A stretch of DNA of 64,000 bases from Ralstonia sp. UBA689 (GCF_002298975.1 NZ_DBMV01000008.1:53093-117092), one strand, 5' to 3'. Positions 17,341 to 26,639 are shown, counted from the stretch's first letter. Notes: generated by a model from the sequence alone, not told the origin. Numbers and translations: made by a program.

Positions 17341-18255
17341 GTGGGGATCAACTTTGACTTGACGGACTTGCAGGCGTTTCGCGCGGTGGTGGAGCTGGGC
17401 AGCTTCCGGAAGGCCGCCGAGGCGATCAGCATTTCGCAGCCTGCGTTGAGCCGTCGGATCGACAAGCTCGAAGACGCGCTCGGCGTGCCGCTGTTCGAAC
17501 GCACCACGCGTAGCGTCACCCTCACCACCGTCGGCCGCGTGTTTGCCCGCAGCGCGGAGCAACTGCTCGATGATCTCGACGTCGCGCTGCTCGGCATCCG
17601 CGACATCTCATCGAGCCGCCTGGGCCACGTGACCATCGCGTGCGTGCCTTCGGTGGCGTACTACTTTCTGCCGAACCTCATTGCGAGCTATCACCGCCGC
17701 TTTCCGCGCATCCGGGTCAAGCTGCTAGATGCAAGCGCGAACGAGGTGCTTGGTGCGGTCATCAGCGGCGAGGCTGATTTTGGTGTGAGCTTCATGGGCA
17801 GCCAGGAGCCCGAGATCGAGTTCAAGATGCTGCTGCAGGAGCGGTTTGTTGCGGCCTGCCGGCGCGACCACCCGCTCGCGAGCAAGAAGCGCGTGACGTG
17901 GAGCGAGCTTTACGAGCACGACTATGTTTCGGTGGACAAGACTTCCGGAAACCGCCTGTTGCTCGACCAGGCGCTGTCGGCCGTTGCGCCGCGCGTGCCG
18001 AGCATATGCGAGACGCGACATGTGACGACCATGCTTGGGTTGGTTGAGGCGGGGCTAGGCGTCGCGGCGGTGCCGTCGATGGCCATGCCGGGGCAGGACC
18101 ACCCCGTCCTCACGAGCGTGCCGCTCGTCGAACCGGTCGTGAAGCGGCGCGTGGGAATCATCAAGCGGCGCGGGCGTCCGCTGACACCGGCGGCGGAGGA
18201 ATTTCACCGGATGATCCTTGAAGCAAAGCGCGGCGGCGTATCAAGCGATGCATAG
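17341..18255 (+). CDS. LysR family transcriptional regulator
   Basis: This is a 304-residue LysR-type regulator. The helix-turn-helix is SFRKAAEAISISQPALSRRI at the N-terminus, followed by the effector domain with the typical LGHVTIACVPSVAYY start. GTG at 17341 is chosen because GGAGG lies 7 nt upstream and the protein then begins just before DLTDLQAF; an ATG at 17302 lacks a ribosome site. It is convergent with the binding-protein/MHS transporter pair, which is its likely target set. Confidence 0.87.
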   Translation: MGINFDLTDLQAFRAVVELGSFRKAAEAISISQPALSRRIDKLEDALGVPLFERTTRSVTLTTVGRVFARSAEQLLDDLDVALLGIRDISSSRLGHVTIACVPSVAYYFLPNLIASYHRRFPRIRVKLLDASANEVLGAVISGEADFGVSFMGSQEPEIEFKMLLQERFVAACRRDHPLASKKRVTWSELYEHDYVSVDKTSGNRLLLDQALSAVAPRVPSICETRHVTTMLGLVEAGLGVAAVPSMAMPGQDHPVLTSVPLVEPVVKRRVGIIKRRGRPLTPAAEEFHRMILEAKRGGVSSDA

Positions 18256-18289
18256 CAAGGCCGCTTGACCGGCCACGCGCGGCCCTACC

Positions 18290-19072
18290 TCAATGCGCAG
18301 GCACGGAATCGAGCCCGGTCGATTTCACGTCTGCTTGCACCTCGGGAGAAGCGAGGTAGTCGAGAAGCGCCTTCGCTTCTTTCGGATGCTGTGCGCCGAC
18401 GGGGATGCCCGCTGCAAAGCGAGTGACAGACTGCAGCGACTCCGGAATCTTCCCGACGAAGGTTGCACCCTGTACCGGCAGCAGCTCGCTGACCTGCTGG
18501 AAGCCGATTTCATAGTCGCCGTTGGCCACCACCGACGCCACCGGAATGCGCGGGATCATCTTCGCCTTCTGTTTGACCTGCTCTTCAATGCCGAGCTTCT
18601 TGAACAGCTCACGCTCGATATAGACGCCGCTTGCGCTGTCCGAGTAGGCGATCGACTTCGCATGCAGCAGCACTTGCTTAAGGCCCTCTGCCGAGCTGAT
18701 GTCGGGTTTCGCCGCACCTTCGCGCACGACCATGCCGATGCGCGAGTCGGCGAGTTCAACCCGCGACGCGGGATTGACCTTGCCTTGCTTGATCAGCTCG
18801 TCCAGTGCGTAGCCGACCATGATGAGGGCGTCCGCCGGTTCGGCACGCGCGAGCCGGTTCGGAATCGCTTCGGGCGACTTGCCCATCGACGGCCCGAGCG
18901 CGGTGTTGAGCGTGTCGCCCGTCTGCGACGCGAACTTCGGCCCGAGAAGTTTGTAGGCGGCGGTGAAACCGCCAGAGCTCATGACGTGCAGTTCGGCGGC
19001 CTGGACGTTGGCTGCCACTACCGAGGTTGCGACGAGCGCGGCTGCGCAGAGTTTCAGAAGCAGAGTCTTCAT
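18290..19072 (-). CDS. Periplasmic solute-binding protein, ModA-like fold
   Basis: This is a 260-residue secreted binding protein. The signal peptide covers residues 1-26 (VQA-AELHVMSSGG). The mature part resembles the type-2 periplasmic binding proteins of the molybdate/extracellular solute group, with ADALIMVGYALDELIKQGKV and YSDSASGVYIERELF segments. It follows an MHS-family symporter gene by 69 nt on the same strand, but no ABC permease or ATPase is nearby. It may feed or sense the solute carried by the symporter. Confidence 0.78.
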   Translation of the reverse strand: MKTLLLKLCAAALVATSVVAANVQAAELHVMSSGGFTAAYKLLGPKFASQTGDTLNTALGPSMGKSPEAIPNRLARAEPADALIMVGYALDELIKQGKVNPASRVELADSRIGMVVREGAAKPDISSAEGLKQVLLHAKSIAYSDSASGVYIERELFKKLGIEEQVKQKAKMIPRIPVASVVANGDYEIGFQQVSELLPVQGATFVGKIPESLQSVTRFAAGIPVGAQHPKEAKALLDYLASPEVQADVKSTGLDSVPAH

Positions 19073-19141
19073 GGTGATGGTCGTGCAGGGTCATACGTGT
19101 TCGTGAACATGCGGGATGCGGGATGCGCAATCCGCCATGCA

Positions 19142-20437
19142 TCAATGCGCCGGAGCCAGCGTCACTGCGCGGCGACGATACAGCGCGAAGGTCGCCAGGA
19201 GCGCACACACAGCGGCAAAGCTCATCCAGTAGCCTGGCGCCGCCTTGTCGCCGCTCATGTGGATGGCCGCTGTCGAGATTGCGGGGGTAAAGCCGCCAAA
19301 CACCGCCGTCGCAAGGCTATAGGCAAGCGAGAAGCCGGCAACGCGCACCTGCACGGGCATCACTTCGGTAAGCGCGACGACCATCGCGCCGTTGTAGATG
19401 CCGTACATGAACGACAGCCACAGCAGCACGAGCAGCATGTTCTGGAAGCTTGGCGCGTGGGCGAGCAGCGAAAGCGCCGGATATGCGGTGGCGATGGTGA
19501 GCAGCGTCATCCCGACCAGCAGCGGCCGGCGGCCGATCCTGTCGGAAAGCGCACCGCCAATCGGCAGCCACACGAAGTTCGACACGCCCACGCACAGCGT
19601 GACGAGCAGGCTGTCGGCGGTGCTCAAATGCAGGACCGTCTTGCCGAACGTCGGCGCATACACCGTGATGAGGTAGAAGCTCGTGGTGGTCATGGCCACC
19701 AGCATCATGCCGGCGATAACGACGGCCCAGTTTTGAACCAGCGTGCTGAATACGTCCTTCATGCTCGGGCGATGCTGGCGCGCCTTGAACTCCTGCGTTT
19801 CCTCAAGATTTCGGCGCAGCATGAAGATGAACGGCACGATCATGCAGCCGACGAAAAACGGCACGCGCCATCCCCATGCGGCGATGGCCGGTGCGCTCAG
19901 CCATTGGTTGAGCACGAACCCCAGGCCCGCCGCCACCACGATCGCCACCTGCTGGCTGGCAGACTGCCAACTCGTGAAGAAACCCTTGCGGCCAGGCGTG
20001 GCCATCTCGGCCAGATAGACCGACACGCCACCCAGCTCGGCGCCCGCCGAGAAGCCCTGCAGCAGGCGTCCGACAAGAACGAGCGCGGGTGCCAGAAGCC
20101 CGATCGTGGCGTAGCCGGGGACGAACGCGATCAGCACGGTCCCGCTTGCCATGATGGACAGCGTGACGATCAGGCCCTTGCGGCGGCCAACATCGTCGAT
20201 GTATGCGCCAAGCACGATCGCGCCCAACGGCCGCATCAGGAAGCCCGCACCGAAGACGGCGAACGTCATCATCAACGAGGCGAATTCGCTCTCGGTGGGA
20301 AAGAAGACGTTGGCGATCTGCGTGGCGTAGAAGCCGAACAGGAAGAAGTCGAACTGTTCCAGGAAATTCCCGGCGGTGACGCGGAAGACCGCAGCGGCCT
20401 TTGAATGCCCGGTCGAAAGGCTGGACGGGGGGTGCAT
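19142..20437 (-). CDS. MFS transporter, metabolite:H+ symporter family (citrate/tricarballylate-like)
   Basis: This 431-residue, 12-segment permease has the loop-2/3 signature GAYIDDVGRRKGL and the EETQEFKAR loop typical of the MHS family, which carries citrate, alpha-ketoglutarate, proline/betaine or shikimate with protons. The start MHPPSSLS at 20437 has AGGAG about 10 nt upstream; an open frame to 20734 has no initiation signals. It heads an operon with the binding-protein gene. The substrate is not determined; a di- or tricarboxylate is the best guess. Confidence 0.82.
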   Translation of the reverse strand: MHPPSSLSTGHSKAAAVFRVTAGNFLEQFDFFLFGFYATQIANVFFPTESEFASLMMTFAVFGAGFLMRPLGAIVLGAYIDDVGRRKGLIVTLSIMASGTVLIAFVPGYATIGLLAPALVLVGRLLQGFSAGAELGGVSVYLAEMATPGRKGFFTSWQSASQQVAIVVAAGLGFVLNQWLSAPAIAAWGWRVPFFVGCMIVPFIFMLRRNLEETQEFKARQHRPSMKDVFSTLVQNWAVVIAGMMLVAMTTTSFYLITVYAPTFGKTVLHLSTADSLLVTLCVGVSNFVWLPIGGALSDRIGRRPLLVGMTLLTIATAYPALSLLAHAPSFQNMLLVLLWLSFMYGIYNGAMVVALTEVMPVQVRVAGFSLAYSLATAVFGGFTPAISTAAIHMSGDKAAPGYWMSFAAVCALLATFALYRRRAVTLAPAH

Positions 20438-20976
20438 CGAGGTGTCTCCTGGAAGCCAAAAAAGAACACGCCGTGGAGCGGCGCTTGTCGTTTTGGCAAT
20501 GTTCGCCGGGAGACGGAAGAACGAAAAGTGCAAGTTTCGGAACGATTGATGTTCATTAGTTATCAATCGAAGTCCGTCGACGTCGCAGCGTCCTTGCGGT
20601 GCGAGCATGTGGCGGCGGTCATCACAGCCCACGGCCGCATCATGAAGTCGCACTGTGATGCGATAGCGTGTGTGCCCATATTGCGTCTGCGGCTTGGGTG
20701 ATCGCCAGTTCTCAAGACGCAGCAATTGCAACACTTGCGGGACGAGGTGAACGTGGGCACCGGGTCAATAAGCGACGTTTGATTTCCCCAGATCCGACAA
20801 ACACCCGAACAAAAATGGCCGGCCCCCGAACGACATCGAAACACTCACGTCAATCGCATCGATGGGCCTTTCACAAATGCCGGCGCGTTGGGGCGTGCAA
20901 TGGTGCTGACCTCCCCGGCCCGACGCCGAGGAAGGGTAAGGATGTCGTTCTTCTTATGTGAGTGGTTGAGAACCGG
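20438..20976. other. Left margin of the accessory stretch
   Basis: No gene is evident. The region contains the promoter side of the MHS operon (20440-20600) and, at 20762-20827, one copy of a 66-bp repeat whose other copy lies at 26766-26831. Confidence 0.5.
20762..20827 (-). repeat. 66-bp imperfect direct repeat, copy 1
   Basis: The core AGCGAC-R-TTTGATTTCCC and the distal block AACAAAAA-K-GGCC-R-GC occur at the same spacing here and at 26766-26831. By eye, identity is 24 of 27 in the first block, 17 of 20 in the last and about half in the middle. Read leftward, the last block forms GGCCGGCC followed by TTTTT, so it may also serve as the terminator of the gene ending at 20977. Confidence 0.7.
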
Positions 20977-21285
20977 TTACAGCCTGCGTGCCCGTATCAC
21001 CGACAGCGGATTCCAGTTGGCTGGGTCCGGCTGACTCCCCTCTAGGGTCAAGCAGATGTAAGCGCCGATAGCATCGAGAAACCCCGCGCGATATTCCTTG
21101 CACTGCTCGCCAACATCGTTTTCAAGCACCTCGCGCAACTCCGATGGCCGAAACAACCGATAGCGGGCCAGAGTGAGTTGCTTGTCGAGCAGGAATTCTC
21201 GCGCGGCGAGTGCGCCGAGTTCGTAGTTGCTGCGCGGTGGGGATGGGAAGGATGCGGGGCGGTGCCCGCTTGTGACTCCGGTCAT
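20977..21285 (-). CDS. Small protein of unknown function with long structured leader
   Basis: This is a 102-residue protein of no recognised family. Ribosome site GGAGG lies 4 nt before the ATG at 21285. The composition looks genuine: YELGALAAREFLLDKQLTLARY and ELREVLENDVGEQCKEYRAGFLDAIGAYIC suggest a compact helical protein. No membrane or secretion signals are seen. It is the first gene inside the repeat-bounded accessory stretch and is preceded by about 245 nt of transcribed, hairpin-rich leader, which points to tight post-transcriptional control. Confidence 0.65.
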   Translation of the reverse strand: MTGVTSGHRPASFPSPPRSNYELGALAAREFLLDKQLTLARYRLFRPSELREVLENDVGEQCKEYRAGFLDAIGAYICLTLEGSQPDPANWNPLSVIRARRL

Positions 21286-21543
21286 GGAACCTCCTGTGAG
21301 ACAAGAGAGAGGCCCGACCATTCGCTGCTACACGAGGGTGGCGGGCCCGACGACAGGGGTAGCAGACCGGCCTCACAGGAAACCGGCAGACCCGAAGGTC
21401 TCCCTGCCCGGCCCGCCATAGAAACAATAGGCGTGCACAAGCTCCGGATGAAAAAAGCCGCGTGGCAGCGGCGATCCGGCCTGTGAGAAAGAGACGGGCT
21501 GCTACACCCGGCTGCCGTTGGTGCGGCAGCGGAAGCAATTATA
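21286..21543 (-). promoter_or_regulatory. Promoter -10 box and GC-hairpin leader of the 102-residue gene
   Basis: Read leftward, a consensus TATAAT lies at 21538-21543. The transcript would then contain a perfect GCTGCCG/CGGCAGC stem (21511-21530), a CTGCTAC/GTAGCAG pairing (21325-21365) and AGACC-CGAA-GGTCT (21388-21401) before the GGAGG/ATG at 21285. A good -35 is not obvious. No known riboswitch class is recognised. Confidence 0.5.
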
Positions 21544-21611
21544 GCGATGAGGGCTGGAGGAAAAATCCGATTCTTGATTCGCGATGTTCGGCGGCCGATG
21601 GGCGCTGCTCC

Positions 21612-22040
21612 ACTCTCAAACACTCGGGCGTCACCGTCGGAGGGTCAAGCCTGAGCCTCCGACACTGAAGCCTCACTCTTTGCGCGCCGCGTTCGACGCT
21701 CTGACACTCGATCTCGACGGTCCGAGAGTCAATGTCCACCGTCGAACAGGTCGAATGACACTGTCAAAGCGTCGCGCTCGGCTCTCTGACATTCAAATTT
21801 TCAAGGTTTGAGAGTCGCGTTCCAGCCTCTGACATTCGAACGCGACGGTCTGAGGGCTCGCGCTCGACTGTCTGCCTGTCGAGCTTGACAGTCTGAGCTT
21901 CAAAATTTCGACCTGCGACTGCCGCGCTTCGCAGTTCAGGTGTCGAGTGCGCGGCTCGGGCCGTCAAGTGTCAGTCTTTAAGGTTGAAGCGCCGCGCTCA
22001 GAGCTTCACGCATCGAGGTCTGAGGTCTATGCACAAGGCG
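21612..22040. repeat. Degenerate tandem repeat array, about 21-nt period
   Basis: Roughly 19 diverged units follow one another, with approximate consensus GTCTGAGAGTCGCGCTCGAC plus one base. Clear examples start at 21840s (GGTCTGAGGGCTCGCGCTCGAC), 21805s (GTTTGAGAGTCGCGTTCCAG) and 21720s. Units vary from 20 to 24 nt. No unit is perfectly conserved and there are no spacers, so it is not a CRISPR array. Short open frames cross it on both strands, none with a ribosome site. Confidence 0.6.
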
Positions 22041-22566
22041 CTCGCGGTCGCGCGCCGCAGTCCGGCTGCCAAGCTTCTTTGCAGGTTGAGCATTGCCACC
22101 TCGGAGCGCGCCTGCGAGCGCATGTCTGACTCATAACTGGCACTGGGTGGCGGCTTGATGAGCGCGGCGCTGGAGGGGTGTGCCTTCCTCAAGGTGGCCG
22201 GCCAAGGCGGGGGGTTGGATACGGCGCGCAAGACGTTGTCTGCGTGGTTTAGCCGGAGTGCTTCGAGGAAGAAGAAGGAAGGGGCGGCGGTGGCATGAGT
22301 TGACCGGTTGCCGTCGTCTGTAGCAAGAAAACCGCCTCGATGGCTTTCTTGTTCCCTGCGGTGCGCATGGCGGTCTCATATCGGCCAAAAGCCGTCTGTC
22401 GAGGCTGCCAGCATTTCCATGACACTCATGGGCAACACATGCGTAGAAATTACGGGTGACGCAATTTGAAAGCACTGGGTCGGGATGACTCGAGCTCATC
22501 TAGACACGTGCCACCTCAAACCTCAACGTTTCGACGGGTTCGACGGTCGTCTGGATAGGCCCGGAA
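22041..22566. other. Gene-poor part of the accessory stretch with a possible small gene remnant
   Basis: On the minus strand, 22425-22249 reads from GTG as 58 codons with protein-like composition (FGRYETAMRTAGNKKAIEAVF, ending SSSSKHSG). A second frame just upstream (to about 22499) contains RNFYACVAHECHGNAG. This could be one small gene split by a frameshift, or chance. No ribosome site is clear. Nothing else is recognised. Confidence 0.3.
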
Positions 22567-23355
22567 CTAGGGCGTGGGACTACAGGCTGCCGTGAGATTC
22601 AGGGCTAGCATATTGGCAAGACACACTTTGGGTCGGGCATTGACGATGTGGCCCAATGCAGTGCGGGGTACGTGAGTCGAACCTTCGATGATCAAATCAT
22701 GGACCCCGACATTTGCAAAGCGCTGATCCTCATGCATGCATCTTCCGGCCTCGTCGATCATCCCCTGGTGCATTGCAGGCTCGACGTAGCCCAATAGGCC
22801 CACGACGCCGTTGGTCTCGTAGGGGTCCACTGCACGAATGAAGCAACCAAAGCCTTCTTCGCCAAGCAGCTCATCGGCAACGCTGGTGGCTTGCCGGATG
22901 ATCTTGGCCTCCATGGCAAACTGTAGCTGCAGCGCGGGTTCCGTTGGGAAAAACACCAAGTCGGGGCGCTTGGAACTGGATCCCGTAGCGACGTCGCTCG
23001 GGGCCGTGTAATCAGCAATCACGCAAGCAATCCCGACGGTCGGCCCTTGGAACACCGGCGCAAGGCGACCTCGTCTTTCGAGGAGGTGCTGTGCTTCCAT
23101 TGACAAGTGCGCAGTGATGGCAGTCTCCGCGATGTTGGCTGGTTTTGCAGTCGATTTCCTGCGTGTCGTGGTAGCCCCTCGTACACCGCAGAATTGGTTC
23201 CAACGGGCTGGCTGCGCCAAGATTTGATGCGCTGATAGGAGCAGCTCGTAGCATTGAGAGACAAACCGTGCCACAGGCACCGCTCGATACGGGTTGGCAC
23301 CGGTGGCAATCAGCGACTGACGGAGTGTGTCGTAGAAGTCGTCGGGCAGTTTCAT
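22567..23355 (-). CDS. Putative PD-(D/E)xK restriction endonuclease
   Basis: This is a 262-residue protein without a confident family name. It contains a PD-(D/E)xK nuclease core: PD at 131-132 in KRPDLVFF, then E149 and K151 in QFAMEAKII, with the expected hydrophobic strand on each side. It is coupled by a 4-nt overlap to an N6-adenine methyltransferase gene, downstream of a small XRE regulator. That context makes it the likely cleavage subunit of a restriction-modification system. A short tract ends the protein soon after the core, so it has no large specificity domain of its own. Confidence 0.65.
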   Translation of the reverse strand: MKLPDDFYDTLRQSLIATGANPYRAVPVARFVSQCYELLLSAHQILAQPARWNQFCGVRGATTTRRKSTAKPANIAETAITAHLSMEAQHLLERRGRLAPVFQGPTVGIACVIADYTAPSDVATGSSSKRPDLVFFPTEPALQLQFAMEAKIIRQATSVADELLGEEGFGCFIRAVDPYETNGVVGLLGYVEPAMHQGMIDEAGRCMHEDQRFANVGVHDLIIEGSTHVPRTALGHIVNARPKVCLANMLALNLTAACSPTP

Positions 23356-26246
23356 TGAGCCGCCAGCAAAAGATTCATCACCCGCAGTGCGTCGCCATAC
23401 GCTCGGTCAAGCGAGAAATACAGGCTTCCCGCTGGTTTGACGACAAAAATCGTCCGCTCGCCCTTCGACCAAGATACATGCGCGGAGTCGTAGAACTGGA
23501 AGGCGACCTCGTTGGTAGCTGGGGGACTTGGTAGCGGCTCAGCCACCTCGATGCAGATTCCGGCGGAGGCATTGAGGACCGGCAGGGCTCTGCAGCCCGA
23601 AAAGAGCGGACCAAATCCGCCACGTAGAGATGATTTCATCACCGCCACATAGTCGTCGGGCACCTCATCGATGCGGGCATTTGCGCCTGAAGGCACAATT
23701 CCATTTTCGAACTGGAGGCGGGTGTTCAGATAGTCCTTCATAGCTGCCGCGACATCTTTGACTTGCATCGCCGCCATAAAATCTTCGTCGTCGCCGTCTG
23801 CGGGCTCCTGTCGAAGGAAATACCCAGGCAATGGCACTACGACCTGGTCTAGGTCACGCCGCTCCAAACGAGTGCGGTCAACCTGCCACAAGCGTCCGAA
23901 AAGTGCGTACTGAAACCGGGCGAGGTCACTCATTAGGAATCGCCCGAGCTTGGCCAGTACGGATCGGCGTTTGCTTGCCGAGAGCTTGCTCGATGTGTCC
24001 TTCCAGTGGATCACATTCATCGACGAGTTGACCGCAAGGGGAAAGTCGACAGCGATGGCTTGGGCTAAGCTCCGAGACACCATCAGCCGCTCGCCTTGAA
24101 ACTTCGCACGATGCTGAGAACTGCATTGTTCTAGTCGGCTTTGGAGTAACCGCTTGGGATGCCATTCCAGCGTTGCGAACCCATCACCGCACTGCGCAAA
24201 ATCGCCTGTCCCGCAGATTTCACTCGGATCCAAGAGCGTCCGGGCCGGCGTGCTGCCACCCGCTGACACTAGCCCGAGGCTCGCTAGTAGCTTGCCAAAG
24301 GTAGTCGCCGTACCTGCGGCAACTGCTTGGCGCAGCCTGTTCTTCGTGGCGCGATCTAGTGGGCGCAATGCGTACGCGTCGAAGACCCGGTCTGCACTGG
24401 CAAATACGAACGTACTCGGCATCCACTGCACATCCGAGCAATCGACAGTCAGCGTCCACATTGCCTTGGGCATGAAGGGCTGAGTCCACAGCGCTGGCGC
24501 GTAGAACGCAGTCCTGCTGGCATGGTTTACCTCAGACTTGGACACGAACAGCAATGCCGCTGGGTATACCGCATTCTCAAAGAGATGGCGGCGCCAATGG
24601 GACAGGCTAACGATGGCCAAGACGTGAAACGCTCGGCCCAGAGCGGGAAGAAAAGTCTTCGCCGAAGGACTGGAAATGGACTTGGACGGCATGACCAAGC
24701 CAAGCACGCCGCCGGCACCAAGGTAACGCCTCAGGCTTTGCCAGGTGATGTACTCCGAAGCCTCGTCCCCATCGACCGGGTCGTCGCCGTCAACTGTGCA
24801 GGTCGTGACCTTTGAGAGTGGCTTCCATGGTGGGTTGCCCGCTATGCACGTAAACTCGATTCCCGGGAAGTGCCGGTCTTCGCTGAAGAAATCTGCGACC
24901 TTGATGTTGGATCCGATGAGAGAGGGGAATACCCTCGGTCGGCGTTTTTCGGTGACGATAGACGACAGCTCTGCCGGATCCGCGTACTCCAACAGATTTA
25001 GATAAAGGCTGAAAGCGGCAACTGCTGCTGCCGACGGCGCTTTCTCGACGCCGAAGATGCACTGCACTAGGATAGTGCGCAACTCCTCCATGGGCAGGCG
25101 TTGTTGACGGCGCTCCAAGAGTACACGCTCGATGATGCGGCGATATGCTGCGACCAGAAAGACACCGGAACCTGCTGTTGGGTCCAAGACGCGGGAGTGG
25201 GTAGAGAACTCGCGTTCGTCGTCAATGCGGTTGACGATGAAGTCAACCAGGAATGGAGGCGTATAGACCACCCCATCCTCGCGCGCACTTACGGGACTCT
25301 CGCTCCTCAGAAATTCCTCATAGACAGCTGAAAGCGTCTCAATCTGGATCGCTGTCAGATCGATCAGGAACAACTCAGTCTGCTCGCCGCCCTTGTGTAG
25401 CGTCGTGCCTGCGCGCAGGTAGTCGATGACGAGATCGAGATGTTGCTGCTGGACCTTGAGTCGATCTTTGGCGTCGAGTAAAAACACTGCGCCGTTGAAG
25501 ATATCGTCGATCTGGTCCTGCAGCGCCCAAAATTGACGGAGTTCAATTTTCGGTCGCGCGCTTTGCTCCGCATGGTAGTCGACCACAAGCCCATGAGCCC
25601 ATCCGCTCGGCACGATCCCGCGATCCAATAAGAGGAACGTGTACAGTACGCGACCGATAAGCCGGTTGGCAATTGATGCCTCCAGTCTGTCATTGGCGGT
25701 GGTGGCAGCTAGCCGCTGATGCAGGTGTTCCAAAGCACGGAGCAGGCGCTTATCCACCGTTCCAGCAGCATGTAGCCTGAAATCCTTCCACTGCAGCGAA
25801 GAGCGTAGTTTCACCGCAGAAAAATCGCTGAGCGCGGAGCCCTCCCCATCTTTTCGAACCTTGTCAGCCGCGACAACGCGGACGAGGTCGGACCAACTTC
25901 CATCGGGCGCAAAATCGAAGCCGGGACAGATGACGAAGCCTTCCGGGATGGCGACGATGAGCCAAGGTGCCAAACCTTGGCTCCACACCCACCGATGATG
26001 ATCACGTGCCTCGACAAGGCTGCTCGCTTCGGCAAGATAGACAATAGGTACGAATCGACCCCGAGCGCGATCGCCAAATCCAGGCTCCCATGCCCCGAAG
26101 CAGGCTTTTAGGCGGATGGCGCTTGCAGCGGCATGCAAGGCATTGGAGCTACCTACCGCACGTGTGAAGTCGTCCGAGCTTAATAACAGTCCCGGATCGT
26201 GCTCGTAGGCAAGAGCGCTGACCAACTGATCAATCGCAGTGCTCAT
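23352..26246 (-). CDS. Large N6-adenine DNA methyltransferase (Eco57I/type IIG-like)
   Basis: This 964-residue protein has SAM-binding motif I DPTAGSG at 355-361 and catalytic motif IV NPPW at 471-474, the order and NPPY/W form of N6-adenine methyltransferases. YTPPFLVDFIV just before motif I and LGLVMPSKSI after motif IV are further family signatures. The N-terminal 300 residues and the C-terminal 400 residues are probably a fused helper domain and a target-recognition region. It overlaps the genes on both sides by 4 nt. Base composition is more A+T-rich than the surrounding backbone, suggesting acquisition by transfer. Confidence 0.85.
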   Translation of the reverse strand: MSTAIDQLVSALAYEHDPGLLLSSDDFTRAVGSSNALHAAASAIRLKACFGAWEPGFGDRARGRFVPIVYLAEASSLVEARDHHRWVWSQGLAPWLIVAIPEGFVICPGFDFAPDGSWSDLVRVVAADKVRKDGEGSALSDFSAVKLRSSLQWKDFRLHAAGTVDKRLLRALEHLHQRLAATTANDRLEASIANRLIGRVLYTFLLLDRGIVPSGWAHGLVVDYHAEQSARPKIELRQFWALQDQIDDIFNGAVFLLDAKDRLKVQQQHLDLVIDYLRAGTTLHKGGEQTELFLIDLTAIQIETLSAVYEEFLRSESPVSAREDGVVYTPPFLVDFIVNRIDDEREFSTHSRVLDPTAGSGVFLVAAYRRIIERVLLERRQQRLPMEELRTILVQCIFGVEKAPSAAAVAAFSLYLNLLEYADPAELSSIVTEKRRPRVFPSLIGSNIKVADFFSEDRHFPGIEFTCIAGNPPWKPLSKVTTCTVDGDDPVDGDEASEYITWQSLRRYLGAGGVLGLVMPSKSISSPSAKTFLPALGRAFHVLAIVSLSHWRRHLFENAVYPAALLFVSKSEVNHASRTAFYAPALWTQPFMPKAMWTLTVDCSDVQWMPSTFVFASADRVFDAYALRPLDRATKNRLRQAVAAGTATTFGKLLASLGLVSAGGSTPARTLLDPSEICGTGDFAQCGDGFATLEWHPKRLLQSRLEQCSSQHRAKFQGERLMVSRSLAQAIAVDFPLAVNSSMNVIHWKDTSSKLSASKRRSVLAKLGRFLMSDLARFQYALFGRLWQVDRTRLERRDLDQVVVPLPGYFLRQEPADGDDEDFMAAMQVKDVAAAMKDYLNTRLQFENGIVPSGANARIDEVPDDYVAVMKSSLRGGFGPLFSGCRALPVLNASAGICIEVAEPLPSPPATNEVAFQFYDSAHVSWSKGERTIFVVKPAGSLYFSLDRAYGDALRVMNLLLAAQ

Positions 26247-26623
26247 GGTTGGTCCCCACCATTGAGCTTCTTGGTGGAATCTTCGCTTTGGACGGCATCG
26301 CTGCTTTTGCTACGCCGCTTGATGTGCTTTTTAGCTGATGTCGGGGCGACCTGTACGGGACCGAACATGTCGAGTTGCTCAACGTTGCCGTCTGCAGAAA
26401 CAGTTTGCGGAAAGACGCCAAAGCTCCCAAGTAGTTCGGGAGCGTTTGCACCGCGATCGACAGTTTCTCCTAGAAGGATGGCGATGATGGCGTAGTTGCG
26501 AGGGACCTCGCCCAATTTCGAATAGTTCGATACCGAGGCTGGACGTACACCTAGATACGCCGCGAAGTCATTGATGGTCATCCCGGCTTTGCCGAGATGG
26601 CGACGAAACTCCGCGTAGAGCAC
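26243..26623 (-). CDS. XRE-type helix-turn-helix regulator (controller-like)
   Basis: This 126-residue protein has an N-terminal HTH (about 3-52): LGKAGMTINDFAAYLGVRPA followed by SVSNYSKLGEVPRNYA. Its basic, charged C-terminal tail contains KKHIKRRSK. GTG at 26623 is the start, with GGAGG 5 nt upstream. It is first in the operon with the methyltransferase and nuclease, and two inverted repeats lie directly upstream, matching the behaviour of restriction-modification controller proteins that delay nuclease expression. Confidence 0.72.
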   Translation of the reverse strand: MLYAEFRRHLGKAGMTINDFAAYLGVRPASVSNYSKLGEVPRNYAIIAILLGETVDRGANAPELLGSFGVFPQTVSADGNVEQLDMFGPVQVAPTSAKKHIKRRSKSSDAVQSEDSTKKLNGGDQP

Positions 26624-26639
26624 ATATCCTCCAGAATTT

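Noticed and set aside
18293..20404. Plus-strand open frame of about 700 codons opposite the binding protein and MHS genes
   Set aside because: Antisense shadow rich in His and Arg; the opposite strand carries clear families with signal peptide and membrane helices.
21612..22040. CRISPR array
   Set aside because: Units are adjacent without spacers, all diverged, period only 20-24 nt, and no cas genes are present.
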